A stretch of DNA of 64,000 nucleotides from Adiantum capillus-veneris (Eukaryota > Streptophyta > Polypodiopsida > Polypodiales > Pteridaceae). Made by a program: the position numbers and the translations under genes. Under the pieces are notes generated by a model. It saw nothing but the letters and a program-made list of their open reading frames with translations. It did not search any database and was not told where the DNA came from. Shown here piece after piece: positions 44,945 through 56,447 of this stretch; within the stretch, counting starts at the first letter, position 1, and each line of letters opens with the position of its first letter. The DNA lies in assembly GCA_014529385.2 (NCBI GenBank), contig CM043950.1, positions 70,180,935 through 70,244,934 of the forward strand, written 5' to 3'.

Positions 44945-46156
44945 AATGTACTATTAATGTTCTCGAAAGGCCAAAATGACCTATGAGATCAAAATATACA
45001 AGTGATACAACTATCTATGCCAAAAACTAAGTACTGAAATGAAATGAAACTGGAATGAAACTAAATACAATATCTTTGACATGGGTGGGAAAGTAAGACT
45101 GAAAAGGTAGGTATTGAAGGTAAGACTAAGATGGGAGGAGATCATCTAATGAACTGTCACATGGGCCTTTGCAGTATCCATAGTGAAGGAGCGGTTGGAC
45201 CTCGCTCTCTCTTTCGCAATGATGGCATGAATCCTCCTCTGTATTGATTGTCTCTGAGATGGCTTCCCTCTAAGCCCTAGTCGTTTAGATTAAAGCAAGT
45301 GTGTAGCTCTATTAGTGACAACACCTCGTGTGGCTACTCTCTCTGTAATCTTTGTTTGTTGTTAGCTTATGCCTGTCGATAGAAAGTATGTGATCTATCT
45401 ATGTACTGGCCCTCTATGGCCTGGTGGTTTGCTCCTCAAGAGTGTCTCCTTGAGTCTGTGTATCGCAAGTAGATACAAGCCTAAACATCTTTGATCCGAG
45501 AGAGAGAGAGAAGAGAAGAGAGACGAGAATTACAGAAACACTCTAAACCAAAGAGAGGGGGAAATCTTAATTGTCATATAGTAAGGACTTGTAAGGTAAG
45601 AATGTGTAAGAAGAAACTTATCAATTGTAGAGAGAGAGAGAGAGAGAGAGAGAGACAAAGGAGAACTTAGATTTACTTCGTAGAAACAATCCCAAGAGAC
45701 CTCAAAGATCTATCCAACAAATCTTGAATCCAAGACTTGATACTTACCACACTTGGGTGATTGAAAGGTTATTTTAATCTCCTCTTCATAATCTCACACA
45801 CACACACAGCTTTGAGAAGAGACAAGATGAGAGAGCGAGAGTTGGGCTTGCTATATGCTTGCAACCCTCACATGGCCACCTACTCCCATGCTTTCCTTCA
45901 CCCTACACATGTTGCTGTCGCTCATCACCCTACGCTCGTTCCTCATCGCACCCATCCCTGTTGCGCTACATATGTACCCTATTCGGCACAATCGGCTTGT
46001 ACTATACCAACTACTCTTCTCGACTCACTATTGACCTAAGTGACATCATTGTAGCAACATAGTGAGAGGATAGGCTAGCACTCCTCTTATCCACCTCCTT
46101 GTTTATAACAACTAGGGCCCCTCGTGTCATCGTCCCAGAGCCGAGCTCCGTAGGGC
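44590..46156. other. ARL5 upstream region with microsatellites
   Basis: Presumed 5' UTR and promoter of ARL5 to the left. GA microsatellites at 44899-44942 and ~45631-45656 and an ACAC stretch at ~45795. From ~45100 rightward the DNA may be the LTR of the decayed gypsy element at 46157-47735, but no LTR partner is present to prove it. No other gene seen. Confidence 0.5.
44899..44942 (+). repeat. (GA)n microsatellite upstream of ARL5
   Basis: About 22 GA units, ~310 bp upstream of the ARL5 start codon (CT-rich on the gene strand, common in plant leaders). Confidence 0.9.
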
Positions 46157-47735
46157 ACTTGTCCTCGCTTTATTCCCCCCTCGAAAAGAAGTTTTTGTCC
46201 TTGAAAACAAAGGTGGGAAATTTCTTCTTAAAAGTACTCAAGTGGCACCTTCTTTAGGTTTATTTTTCCACTTGACTAGCACTTGATGAGAAACATGATG
46301 TCGTGCCAGTAACTCATAAGGATCCCTAATTTGTTCAGGTTCATGGATTAATTGAAGGCTTAATGAAATCAAACAAGTCATGTTGATTAACAACATTGTC
46401 GTCCTGATATAATATAAGCGTTGTCATCAATGACTTACATGAAATATGGGATGGATGCAAGAATGTGCCAAAAAACATCACAAATTACAATGTTTATGCA
46501 AACGTGATGCAAACTATTTATGTGTACTCACATGATGGCCCGAAAGAGGCTTGGCTTGGCTTTTAAGCATAAATATTATCAACAAAATATCTAATCTATA
46601 GGACAAGAGCACATCGTATGAGAAATTTTGCCAAAATTTTAAATTGTTCATACCTCTTTGTATTCCAACAAAATTCCATTTTTTAAAATCCATTTAGTAT
46701 GTATACATGTTTAAAATATCTTGTATATTAACTCAAGTGATAACATACATAAATTAAGAGTGATTGATTCAAGGTGAATTACGATACACAACTCCAAAAG
46801 GTGAATTTTTTGTAGCAAAATGAGTGGTGTTATTATATGCAAATTGCAAAATATCTAGGTAGTAATGCCATTTCTTTGGTTGAGATTACTTTGAGAAAAT
46901 AAATAATAGTGTTGTTTGTCGTTTTGATTCATGATGAAATAAAGAAATAAAATCAATTGTAGTACAAAGATCTTCAAATAAAGTGGTTCAAAAAGCATTG
47001 CAAGACTTTGAATCTCTATACGAACTCATTAGCTTTGGCAACGTGCTTGCTTTAAAAAGCGATCATTAACAACACATATCATGCGCATGAACATTAAGTG
47101 GAAAACTGGTAACAAAACGCAGTGAAATGTGTTCTTGAGGTCTTTTTAGAATAGAAAGTACAAGCAAAAGACTCAATTTCTTATATATGGAAGACTTAAC
47201 CTTTAGAAATAACAAACAAGATGAGACATAGTGCTTTACATCAATGTACACAATCGGCCAATAAAAAGCATGACATAAATTTTGAAATGTGGCTTTGCAA
47301 ATCCTCTATGACTAGCATACGACAGCTTAGTGTATACTAAAAAACAATTAAGTAACATTTTTAGTCATAAGTAGCCATGTAGTCTTAAAGTCTTCATTCT
47401 ATGCATGAGTACTTCAGTATTGTATTCAAAGCATCAGATATAGCATTCTCTTTACTAAGTTGGTGTTGAATGCTAGATTGAAAACATTGAAGAAAACCAA
47501 CACATTTACTGTGCATATCATCAATTAAAGGATGCGACAATAAATGCTTAATAATTTGTTGATTAGTCTTTATATAATGAACTTGGTATCTATCAAAGAA
47601 TGTTTCTAGATTTTCAATGCACATATGAATCAAATTTTCGTCATGCATACTATATTTAGATTCAAAAACTTTATCATGCACAAAATTGCACCAATACCTT
47701 TTTCACTTGCATCAATAACCGCAACAAATAAAAAG
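46157..47735 (-). pseudogene. Decayed Ty3/gypsy RNase H-integrase and 3' end
   Basis: Minus strand. Near 47720-47650 it reads VIDASEKGIGAIL (RNase H). 47681-47394 gives IKHLLSHPLIDDMHSKCVGF and SIQHQLSKENAISDAL (RNase H end). 47251-47066 gives DVKHYVSSCL, then LKRPQEHISLRFVTSFP, the integrase zinc region and core start; Arg replaces the first catalytic Asp. At 46230-46157 come a TTTTCAAGGACAAAAAC-like tail and a purine tract (TCGAGGGGGGAATAA), as expected before a 3' LTR. Many stops; dead. Confidence 0.75.
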
Positions 47736-47929
47736 GTATAGTGACATCAGATAGTTATAAAGCTTATGCCTTAGTCAAAGTAGTGCATTACATGAACTTT
47801 TGTGTGAATCAATCCAAACATGTGGAGTATTTCTCTTCAATAGAAGAGTCACATAATGAGCTTTGTATGCAAAATTATGGACAAACTTCTTATAACAACA
47901 ACAAATGTAACAAAGTTATCATATTGTTA

Positions 47930-49482
47930 TGCTTTGGCCGTGTCTAGCTTACATGATGTTGAGGAACCTCTGTCTTTTGATGAAGCACAGAATTCAAAAA
48001 ATTGGATGGCTGCCATGCTATCAAAATATGATGCACTTATAGAAAATGACGCATGGACTTTATGTGATTTGCCTCCTGGCAAAAAGGCCATTGGTACGAA
48101 GTGGGTTTACAAGCTGAAACGCAAGCCGGATGGTGAGATCGATCGCCATAAGCCTCGACTTGTTGCAAAGGGTTATGCACAACAAAAAGGCATAGATTAT
48201 GAAGAGACCTTTGCTCCCACTTGTCGTATGACTACTATGCATCTATGTGCATTGGCATCTCATTTTGGTTGGATGTACATCAATCAGACATTGTTACTGT
48301 TTTCTTGGATGGTGACATATTTGAGGAAGTTTATGTAACGCAGCCTCGCGGTTTTGTCAAGAAAGGACAAGAGGACAAAGTGTGCAAATGTAACAAGGCT
48401 TTATATGGGTTGAAGCAATCTCCTCGTGCTTGGTATGAGAAAGCTGACACTCATTTGGTCAAACAAGGCTTTCGTAAACAGTCCAACAGAAAGCACATTG
48501 TATGTAAAGTGTGAGAGTGATGTACTTCTCATTGTGGTTCTTTATGTAGATGATTTGCTGATCACTGGACCAAATGAGAAACATATTGCTAAATATAAGG
48601 CTGATTTAAATGTACTTTCAAGATGAAAGATTTGGGGTTGTTGCATCATTATTTGGGCATACAATTTAAGCAGTATGATGGTGGAATTGCCTTGTGTCAG
48701 AAAAGTTACATACAGACATTGCTATGTAAGTTTGGACTTGAGGATTGCAAGCCCATGGAAACAGGTTTGACATGATGCTGGCGATCCTGTTGATGTCACT
48801 CTTTAGCAAACTGTTGTTGACTGCCTCATTTATGTATGGAACACGAGGCAAGATATTCAGTTTGCAGTCTCACAGGTCAACAGATTTATGCATAGCCTTG
48901 GGTCTAAGCATTGGCAGGCTGTCAAGAGGATTTTTCGCTACCTTGTGGCACTTTACATCTTGGCTTGTTTTATCCCAAGGGGGGATCATTGCCGCCAGAT
49001 TTACATGCTTTTTCGGACTCAGATTGGGCTAGTTGTTTTGACACGCGAGTGTCGACAAGTGGTTTTTGTTTCATGCTTGGCAGTTCATGTATATGATGGT
49101 TGAGCAAGAAGCAACTTACTGTGGCCACTTCCAGTTGTGAGGCTGAGTACACGGCAATCTTCACAGCTACGGTTGAGTGTGTATGGCTCAGACACCTTAT
49201 GGCTGATTTGGGTGTTGGACAAGAAACTGCCAACACTATCTACACTTACAGTCAAAGCACATTGGCAGTTGTGCGAGGAACCTAGGTTTTCATGCTCGCA
49301 CAAAGCACATTGAGGTGCATTACCACTATGTCAGGGAGAGGCTCTCAGCAGGAGAGGTCAGCTTGGCTTATGTGCCAACACAGGACAACCTTGTAGACCT
49401 TTTCACAAAGGCATTGTCTCGAGAGAAGCTCAAAGCTTTCCACAAAGCTTTGGGCTTACTCCCCTTTGTGGACCGATCATGA
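47930..49482 (+). pseudogene. copia reverse transcriptase-RNase H, frameshifted
   Basis: 47941-48290: NWMAAMLSKYDALIENDAW, KWVYKLKRKPDGE and RLVAKGYAQQKGIDY. The frame shifts at ~48270; 48221-48514 continues with HQSDIVTVFLDGDIFEEVYV and ALYGLKQSPRAWYEK. 48519-48626 has VVLYVDDLLITGPN (catalytic YVDD). 49092 onward has SKKQLTVATSSCEAEYTA (RNase H), and the last frame ends RERLSAGEVSLAYVPTQDN with LFTKALSREKLK. At least four frame changes. The first Asp of RT motif A is in WLDVHQSD, where Val-Asp is displaced by a substitution. Dead, 3' half only; gag to integrase not found upstream. Confidence 0.85.
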
Positions 49483-49551
49483 CCTCAGGGCATGGCACTT
49501 CCCTTTACTCATGTGCCAGCCCTCGTTCACTGCATCACTCTAGGGGGGATT

Positions 49552-49930
49552 TGCTACCATATACATGTGGTAGTGATGTGTGTGAACACACTAGGACTGC
49601 CGGGGCATCTTTTCCCTCTTTAGGAGGTTTTTTTCCCCGTGCATTGTATATACACCCATCACTCTAGGGCTATCCATCTTTCCATTGCACACTAAGTAAC
49701 ACAGTCTCTATTGTGTGCCTTGAGCTTCCTTCGTCTTCTCCAAGTTGTGTGCGTTTCTCTGCAACCCTAATTCCAACAAAGATGTCGTTTGTCGTGCAAT
49801 GGAAGGTTAGATTTAGGACATTTGTTATGTGATTCTCCTATCTTCTTCTCTAACCTATTCTTTGTGTGAAAATCTAGTCACTATCTCCTTTTCTTACACC
49901 TCTTACATCTTTTAGAACTTCTATTCTAGC

Positions 49931-49976
<46 letters not shown>

Positions 49977-50085
49977 CAAGTAGATGTCTTTATCTTGATT
50001 GCTTGTAAGAGAGATGGTGGAAGGTGTAAGGACCTGTTGTAATTAGAGTTTAGAATGGGATTTTATCTTTCTCCTTTTATCAACA
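49552..50085 (+). mobile_element. Putative LTR (534 bp) with PPT and PBS on either side
   Basis: A purine tract (CTAGGGGGGAT, ~49540) precedes TGCTACCATATAC, and the end TTATCAACA is followed at 50087 by TGGTATCAAAGC, a primer site. A GT microsatellite is at 49936-49975 and TGTATATAC near 49646. With RNase H on its left and a primer site on its right, it would be both 3' LTR of the copia remnant and 5' LTR of the DNA to the right. No second copy in the window confirms the edges. Confidence 0.5.
49936..49975 (+). repeat. (GT)n microsatellite
   Basis: About 20 GT units. Confidence 0.92.
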
Positions 50086-50086
50086 G

Positions 50087-50098
50087 TGGTATCAAAGC
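50087..50098 (+). promoter_or_regulatory. Primer-binding site
   Basis: TGGTATCAAAGC, identical to the copia site at 7019-7030. Confidence 0.65.
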
Positions 50099-51360
50099 TT
50101 TGGTACAATGACGAGTCAACGGTTTCCACTCACCAAGGATCGACACTTAAAAAGCTTCATAATCAATATTCAAAATTATAGTAATTTTATTTTGAGAATA
50201 AGATTTGGAAAACTCATAGAAATTTTTAAGAGAAATTGTAGAGTAATTCTTCCTGCATCCCTTTCATGCAGTCAAACTAGAGCTGAGAAGTTCAATTGGC
50301 TACAAGATTTAGACCAATTGTGAAAAGTTAAGTTCTACCAAGCTCAAAACTAATATGGGGAATTGCTCAAGGACAGCGATCAAGAAGATTATCTCTACCT
50401 AAAGAGGGAAGAAGAGAGATTTGAAGATGAAGAGAAGCGATAGGGCGAGCCATGGAAAGCTACTCTTACAGAGCCACACACACACACACATACAGAGATA
50501 GTTGATTTTAACTTGCATGAAAATTGCTCCTGGTAGAATTAATATAGGTCATCTTGCCATAAGGATTACCTCTTCCTTCTCCAAGTCGGGCCAACATAGT
50601 CCCTAGGCTCATGAGTTGTACGCTTCTCTCTAAGTCACAGTGCTCTCGTTACAGTAGACATCTCGCCATTGATTTTTTTCCCTTTCCTTTTCATATATTT
50701 AATAAAAGGTGGCCAAAAGTATAACTTTAATTATGTTAGCTACTTCTTTGCTAAAAAACCTTTTCCAGAATGGATTCCCAATAGTGGATTTTGAAGTCAT
50801 TGGAAAACCTATTCAAGGCTCAAGACAATCCTTGACTTTTTTTAAAAATCAGCTCTGAAAAATTTTATTAGGAATATTTTAAAAAAAAACAAAGTCACAA
50901 CCAGATTGCCAAAAAAGTAGAACATTCCCATCGCATTAAGACTTTATTGTTGCCCATTTCACGAGCAATTGCTTTGTCAAGAATAAAGCTGCAATTTGAA
51001 ACCGACCAAAGCCAACAAAAGCTAAGAAAATTAAGTTTACCTTCTTTTTGAGCTCTCTTAATACACCAATTTTCAAAGCCTACCAATTGCTACTTCACTC
51101 TCAAATTAGTGAATAATTTCATCATCAGGTTGCTATGCCACAACTAAGTATCCTTGCATTATACTTTATTTGCAACCATTTTTTTTAATTATCATACACC
51201 TTCATGGCGCATTTTTACCACAAGCACCCACAATCACTAAACAATTAAGAAATATGCAACAAACTTTTGCATATGAGTCCGTGCAATGCATCAAACTCAA
51301 CGATGAATTATCCATGGAGGGAAACTGCACCAACACTCAGAAAGAAAAAAATACGGAGTA
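50099..51360. other. AT-rich DNA, no gene recognised
   Basis: Begins with a short open frame (MTSQRFPLTKDRH) just after the primer site, in the place of a gag start, but it degenerates within 70 codons. A small ACAC tract lies at ~50476. Nothing else recognised. Confidence 0.4.
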
Positions 51361-52178
51361 AAGCCTTCAGTTTTAAGAATTTGATGGTATCAAGGATGCA
51401 AGCATAGTTTTGGCATGGGCCAATCAAGGAGATGATTATATTCATGATGAAGTCTTCTTTGAAGATGAGAAAGTTATATTTGCATCTAGTCATCTCATAA
51501 GTAGTGCTTCATTCTCATAAGTAGTGCTTCATTCTCATAAGTATATGCTTCATTATGGTGAATGCTCATATAGATCATCTGCGTTACAAAAGCTACTTAT
51601 TCCACGTTATTTACATGCACAATATATATTCAAGGCATGAAGGCAATGGGATCTAGTTTGACATGTTAAAAGTGGAATTTTACAAACGTATGTTTTGATA
51701 AATTGTGGAATTGTTGGATCCACTTACATACTATTGAGCATGTTAACAAAAGAAAATTAAAGTTGTGTCTATTCTATGCTTAGCACCCTAACTTAGTGCT
51801 AGATAGACATGTTTGAGCCCAAAGATTTATCTAAGATTATAAACTTGGCACTCAATTTTGACAAAAAGAATGGAGGTCGACCACAAAATGTTGAATTTTT
51901 AGCTACTAATAGGATCATTGAGCCTACTTTTTTGCCCAAAACCAAAGTCATACTTTCTCAAGAGATGTAGGTTTGATGGTTTTTCTACATCTTGTGAGTA
52001 GATCAGCAAACACAACAATTTACAACATGCCAACACTAATTTCTAGCAAGTGCAACATCCAAATCAAGTTTCTAATGGCCAATCCAATGGTCGATCAAAT
52101 GGTGGTAACCACAACAACAACTATCAAGGCTACAAAAACAACCAAATCAATGGCACAACACTCAACTTGATTGAAGAA
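51361..52178 (+). pseudogene. Ty3/gypsy gag remnant
   Basis: Reads FDGIKDASIVLAWANQGDDY and EVFFEDEKVIFASSHLISSA, the typical gag core (FDG...W...YF.DE..VxxASxxL..SA), then stops. Later frames give PKDLSKIINLALNFDKK and a late Asn/Gln-rich linker with GGNHNNNYQGYKNNQ. A ~22-bp motif (CATAAGTAGTGCTTCATTCT) is tandemly repeated at 51496-51545. It ends at 52178 exactly where the LTR at 52179 begins, so it was cut by that insertion. Confidence 0.65.
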
Positions 52179-53122
52179 TGTTAAGGCGGTTACGCCGCTA
52201 GCGGAAGCTAAATAGCGAGAACTCAACCAACAACAGAATTTGTCAGACGAGGACGGAGCTTGACCCGCAAGCGCATGGAAACAACTAGGTGGGTTTCAAA
52301 TCACCTACTCGACCTTCTAATGACAATCACTACTAAGGAAATCAAATCTAAGTTCTAAAATACGCAAGTGACTGAAATCCGTACTACGAACGAATGCTAT
52401 ACGAAACAAGATCTAGAATCATTGAATCGATCTCAAACTCAAGGGGAAGTCTATACACTAGGTAAGAACAACACCCTAAAGACTTGAACTGCAAAATCAA
52501 CCTATAACCACTCCGTGTGGTAAACGCGTATGAAGACAGGCCGAAAAATACAGGTGATCAAAACTTGACCCCGATGGTACTAATGTGTAGCTCTACTCGT
52601 TGTGGCTCTATAGATATGCTGCACGCTCCATTCTGACACACGAGTTGGAAGAAAACTCACACTGAAGCTCGTAGGAACTTACCACACCTAGAAGCCGATA
52701 GCGCGCACTCTTGGTATCTGTGCGTAGCTCTCGTCGTTGCTAACACAATGGCGGTGTCGCTTCTCCAATGGCGGCTCCGTAGCTCGCGTAGCAAGTAGAT
52801 AAGACTCTCACTCTCTCTCTCTCTCTCTCTCTCAGACACAGTCACGGTGCTCAAAAAACTCACTTTGATTAATAATCTACCATCTTTAGGTTACAAAAAC
52901 TTTGGCTTATATACCTCAGCCTTGGAGGTGAGAACATCTCTAACTAATTACATCAGCAAGTGAAATTACTTCGAGATTACAAGCTGGAAACTCAATTGAG
53001 TCCCGCTACTTAATGAATGGCTCAAATCAAAATTAATGTCGGAAAGACATTTATTACAATCAATGGTTACAAAATGATGAGTGTGAGCAAAAATGTGGGT
53101 GTGATCCTCTGCTGGCTCAACA
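52179..53122 (-). repeat. 3' LTR of Tat-like element
   Basis: 944 bp, inverted partner of 1446-2392, starting TGTTGAGCC and ending CCTTAACA on the minus strand, with TATA box and (TC)n at ~52804-52833 in matching positions. Confidence 0.88.
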
Positions 53123-53138
53123 CTCCCCCCCTCCGCGT
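53123..53138 (-). promoter_or_regulatory. Polypurine tract
   Basis: CGCGGAGGGGGGGGAG on the minus strand, abutting the LTR TG. Confidence 0.8.
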
Positions 53139-53171
53139 TCATGTCGCCCACGACATGAATTTTATGCTTGG

Positions 53172-56100
53172 TCAATAAAGTCCTGTCGTCTTGAGCATCT
53201 GCAAATGTGATTCGTATCGTAGGTTGCCGATGGTCAAGGTTGGGCCGAATATTTTGCTTTCGTGGTTGAAAAAGCCGGTGTAGAAAGCTTCTTCGAATGT
53301 TTGCATGTGGAAGCTAGGCAAAAACATAATCCTTTGGTATAGGAGGTGTAACACTTTTGGAGAAGGCTGCAATGAAAGATCGTACATCATATCAGTCACC
53401 GTGTCGGCCGTCGATAGTAGACTCGAGGTCATGGCTTTATCTGGCGCGAACACTTCAATGCAAGCTAAGAGAGTCCTACAGATTTTCTTGAGCATCTGAC
53501 ATGAAAGGTCAGGAGAGCCAATAAAGAGCTTGATGGTGCCCGTTAGGGTTTTCACCATGTAGGCTTTACCTATTCTCTCTCCTGCCTTTGGTCCTGGCAT
53601 CCTGGGATAATTAAGCCAATTTGGCTTCTTTTCTGCAATCCTGCCATGCTCTTTCCAGTTTCTGACTCTTGGCACCGGGCAGAAGGTTGCATCCTCCCGA
53701 ATCTCCTTTGGTGCCTCCACCAAGTAGATGAGGTAGGCTGGGTATTTGTTCAGCCAACCTTTCCTCCATCTAGGTTGTGAATCTACTATCTTCTTTGATT
53801 GTTCTTCCTTTGTGATGTCGCCTTCGTAAAGAGCGACATACTGCTCCTCCTCTATTCTCTTTTTCGTCTTTAGCACTTCAAATTTCATCAAAGGGAAAGG
53901 CAGGCTGGGTTGCATCCACTGTTCATGGAGCACTTTTGTGTCTAGTCCCTGAAGTCTAATGGAGATTAGGAGTCTCCTCTCCCATTCCATTTCCGCCTTG
54001 GCACTCTCCTCTGCTGACTTTTCTATTTGGTCATGGAGCCTTTGTTCTTCTTCTTCAGAGATTCTTGAAGTCGAGGCCACCTCTTGAGCTGGGGCTGGAT
54101 CTTCAATTGTGGTTGCCTCTCCAGTTTCTGGTAGCTCTATGGCTGCTCCACCTGATTCTTCTTGTGGTGTCTCTGTCTCTCTTCTTTGTTGCTCTTGTAG
54201 ATCTTGGAGTTGTTTGCGGAGGGCCTCATTCTCTGTCCGTAGTGTTTGATTTTCTAATGTGAGCCTCTCCTCTGCGGCCAATGATCCCTCCGCAATGTGC
54301 AACCTTTGCACTTGCTCTAATCTTAGCTCTCTTTGTAAGCTTCGGACGTGGTCTTCCAAAACTGGTACGATAGCTCCCTCTTGTTCGGTTCCTGCTCTGC
54401 TAGCTCTAGGGGTAGACCTGAGTCTAGTGATTGTTCTTTTTTGGAGCTCGACTCTTTCCCTTAGCTCAATGAGCTCATCCTTAGCCGCCTCCAACTCATC
54501 CTCTATCCGCTCCCTTGCTTCCTGTGCACTTGTTACTTCTCTTGAAGCCTCGGCTAGCTGGAGTACCAAGCCGTCTCTCTCGTTTTCCGCGTCATAGAGT
54601 GATGCTTTATGACTTTCAGATTCAGTCATAGCATTCTCTAAATTTCTCTGCAACTCCGCTTCCCTTTGTTTGGCTGTCTCAATCTCTACTTCCTTTGCCT
54701 TGGACCTTTCTTTTATCTTGCTGAGCAGTTCATGCACCATGTGCATGTCTTTTTCATCATCATCTATCAACTCTAAAGCTCTTTCCGCCACCACCTCCAC
54801 TGGCTTTGGCTCTTCTAGTACTTTCGGTTCGTCCAGTTTCTCTTCACTTTCTTTTTTACTCTTTGTCTTTTTCTCCGTCCCTCTCCGTTCATCTTGTTTT
54901 TGTAGGGTGATCCCATAAACTGCCTCAAGGGCCTCTTCTTCGGTGTATCCTATCTCTACCAGATCCTCATAATCATTTCTCTTTTGCTGAACTGGATCTA
55001 TCTTCTTTTCTTTGGTCTCGGCTTCTGGCTTTTCCAAAACATCTGTGTCCACCTCTACTGTGGTCTCTTCCACAATTTTTTCCATCTTCTTCGGTCTTGG
55101 TCTATCAGTCATAGAGGGATGTTTGTCCTCAGCTTCCTTGGCTTTCCCCTTGTCGGCTTGCCCATCTTTCTCTTGAGGCTTAGTAGACTCATCTACTTTC
55201 CTTTTCCCCTTGTCGTCTTTTTTCAGCTCAGCTTTTAATTGCTGTACCTCCTCTTCAGTGTATGGCTCGACAGGTTGCTGCTCCAAAATAGCCTCTGACT
55301 CCTCATAAGCTTTAATATATTGATCGTATTGATCAATATGTGGCCTGGTCGGGCTATATCTGACTTTAGTGGGGTCTGGCACCCACTTTTCTTCAAAGTC
55401 ACCCTTTAGAGCTCTTTCCGCTCTAAACTGCTCCACTAATCTTTCCATCCTTGCCGCTTTTTGACTTTTGGTTTGCTTGGAAGCAACCTTTTTCTTTACT
55501 TTCTTCTTAAGTGGCTCGTCCACATCCTCTTCAGGTTTTGAAACTACTTCTAGTTTCCGGCGTGCTCTTGTGGATGCCCTCTTGGGTACTTCGGGCTGTT
55601 CTTCCTCCTCGTCGGCTTCTCTAAGCCATTCATTCTGGGAGGGAGCCTTTGGCCACTGATCTCTAGCTCCAATAGCTTCATAAGCTATTCTTGTCAGAAT
55701 TTCCGCTCCTCCTATGTATTTTGGCTTCTCGTTGTGCATGGCAATTACTTGCTCGTGGATGTGTTGAGCGTAATTCACCTCTTTTGGCATATTGCTCTTT
55801 AATGCCCATGTGATGGTGGTCGCAATGGCATGGGGTGGTGTCGTATACTTTTGCGGTCTTTTACTACAAACATGAAGAAATTGGTTGTACAGTCGGCAAA
55901 GGGTTGCCGCTCTTGGGTCCGCCATATCTCCATAGGTCGCATTCTGTTTCTTGGGCCCATAGACCTCTATGGCCTCTCTTCTTTCCCTGACCGAGCTCCC
56001 TTCGTTGTGCAGCTTCAATGCGTCTGCAATTAGCTGTGGAGTGATCTGTACTTCTACCTTCTCTCCATCCATGGTTGTCAATGTGGCTTTTCCATCCTTC

Positions 56101-56447
56101 TGAATGGATGTTGCCAACTCGTACACTCTTCTTGTATCCACACCTGATGGTCTCGAGGTGAAGAAACTGTGCAAGTCTGCCCTTTCCAGGTACCTGCTGA
56201 TGTCTTCTGACCTGCTATAATCTACCAATTCCTGTGGGATCATCGGTACATCCACTGCTTGCCCTTGAGGATCTCTGAAAGTCCCCTGGTAGATCTTTAT
56301 TCCCTCTTTCTCCAATACTGCTTCCTCCACCCAAGTTTTGGTTGGCTTGAGGGTTTGTGTTGGAATGTCAAAGGGTTCCGCTTCTGCAATAGCATCTTTG
56401 ATTGTCAGTCTTTTTCTCTTCGTTGCCGATGACTTGGTGGAATCCAT
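53172..56447 (-). CDS. 1091-aa coiled-coil protein in env position of Tat-like element
   Basis: Intact frame from ATG 56447 to 53172, ending 50 bases before the LTR. Residues 1-280 form a compact N-terminal part (DLHSFFTSRPSGVDTRRVYE; VQITPQLIADALKLHNEG) whose theme of F-x-x-x-R then I-T-P-x-x-I is reminiscent of plant transposon domains attached to Athila/Tat elements. Residues ~290-350 are Lys-rich (LKKKVKKK, nuclear-signal-like), ~350-570 highly charged, ~575-780 a long coiled coil, ~780-840 Pro/Thr/Glu-rich, and ~840-1091 a conserved C-terminal domain. There is no signal peptide or membrane segment, so it is not a typical envelope protein. An uninterrupted 3.3-kb frame, beside a broken pol, suggests recent selection or youth. 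A related copy is at 1-1395. Confidence 0.85.
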   Translation of the reverse strand: MDSTKSSATKRKRLTIKDAIAEAEPFDIPTQTLKPTKTWVEEAVLEKEGIKIYQGTFRDPQGQAVDVPMIPQELVDYSRSEDISRYLERADLHSFFTSRPSGVDTRRVYELATSIQKDGKATLTTMDGEKVEVQITPQLIADALKLHNEGSSVRERREAIEVYGPKKQNATYGDMADPRAATLCRLYNQFLHVCSKRPQKYTTPPHAIATTITWALKSNMPKEVNYAQHIHEQVIAMHNEKPKYIGGAEILTRIAYEAIGARDQWPKAPSQNEWLREADEEEEQPEVPKRASTRARRKLEVVSKPEEDVDEPLKKKVKKKVASKQTKSQKAARMERLVEQFRAERALKGDFEEKWVPDPTKVRYSPTRPHIDQYDQYIKAYEESEAILEQQPVEPYTEEEVQQLKAELKKDDKGKRKVDESTKPQEKDGQADKGKAKEAEDKHPSMTDRPRPKKMEKIVEETTVEVDTDVLEKPEAETKEKKIDPVQQKRNDYEDLVEIGYTEEEALEAVYGITLQKQDERRGTEKKTKSKKESEEKLDEPKVLEEPKPVEVVAERALELIDDDEKDMHMVHELLSKIKERSKAKEVEIETAKQREAELQRNLENAMTESESHKASLYDAENERDGLVLQLAEASREVTSAQEARERIEDELEAAKDELIELRERVELQKRTITRLRSTPRASRAGTEQEGAIVPVLEDHVRSLQRELRLEQVQRLHIAEGSLAAEERLTLENQTLRTENEALRKQLQDLQEQQRRETETPQEESGGAAIELPETGEATTIEDPAPAQEVASTSRISEEEEQRLHDQIEKSAEESAKAEMEWERRLLISIRLQGLDTKVLHEQWMQPSLPFPLMKFEVLKTKKRIEEEQYVALYEGDITKEEQSKKIVDSQPRWRKGWLNKYPAYLIYLVEAPKEIREDATFCPVPRVRNWKEHGRIAEKKPNWLNYPRMPGPKAGERIGKAYMVKTLTGTIKLFIGSPDLSCQMLKKICRTLLACIEVFAPDKAMTSSLLSTADTVTDMMYDLSLQPSPKVLHLLYQRIMFLPSFHMQTFEEAFYTGFFNHESKIFGPTLTIGNLRYESHLQMLKTTGLY

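Noticed and set aside
53172-56447. Envelope gene of an endogenous retrovirus
   Set aside because: Right position, but no signal peptide, transmembrane helix or cleavage motif; it is a charged coiled-coil protein.
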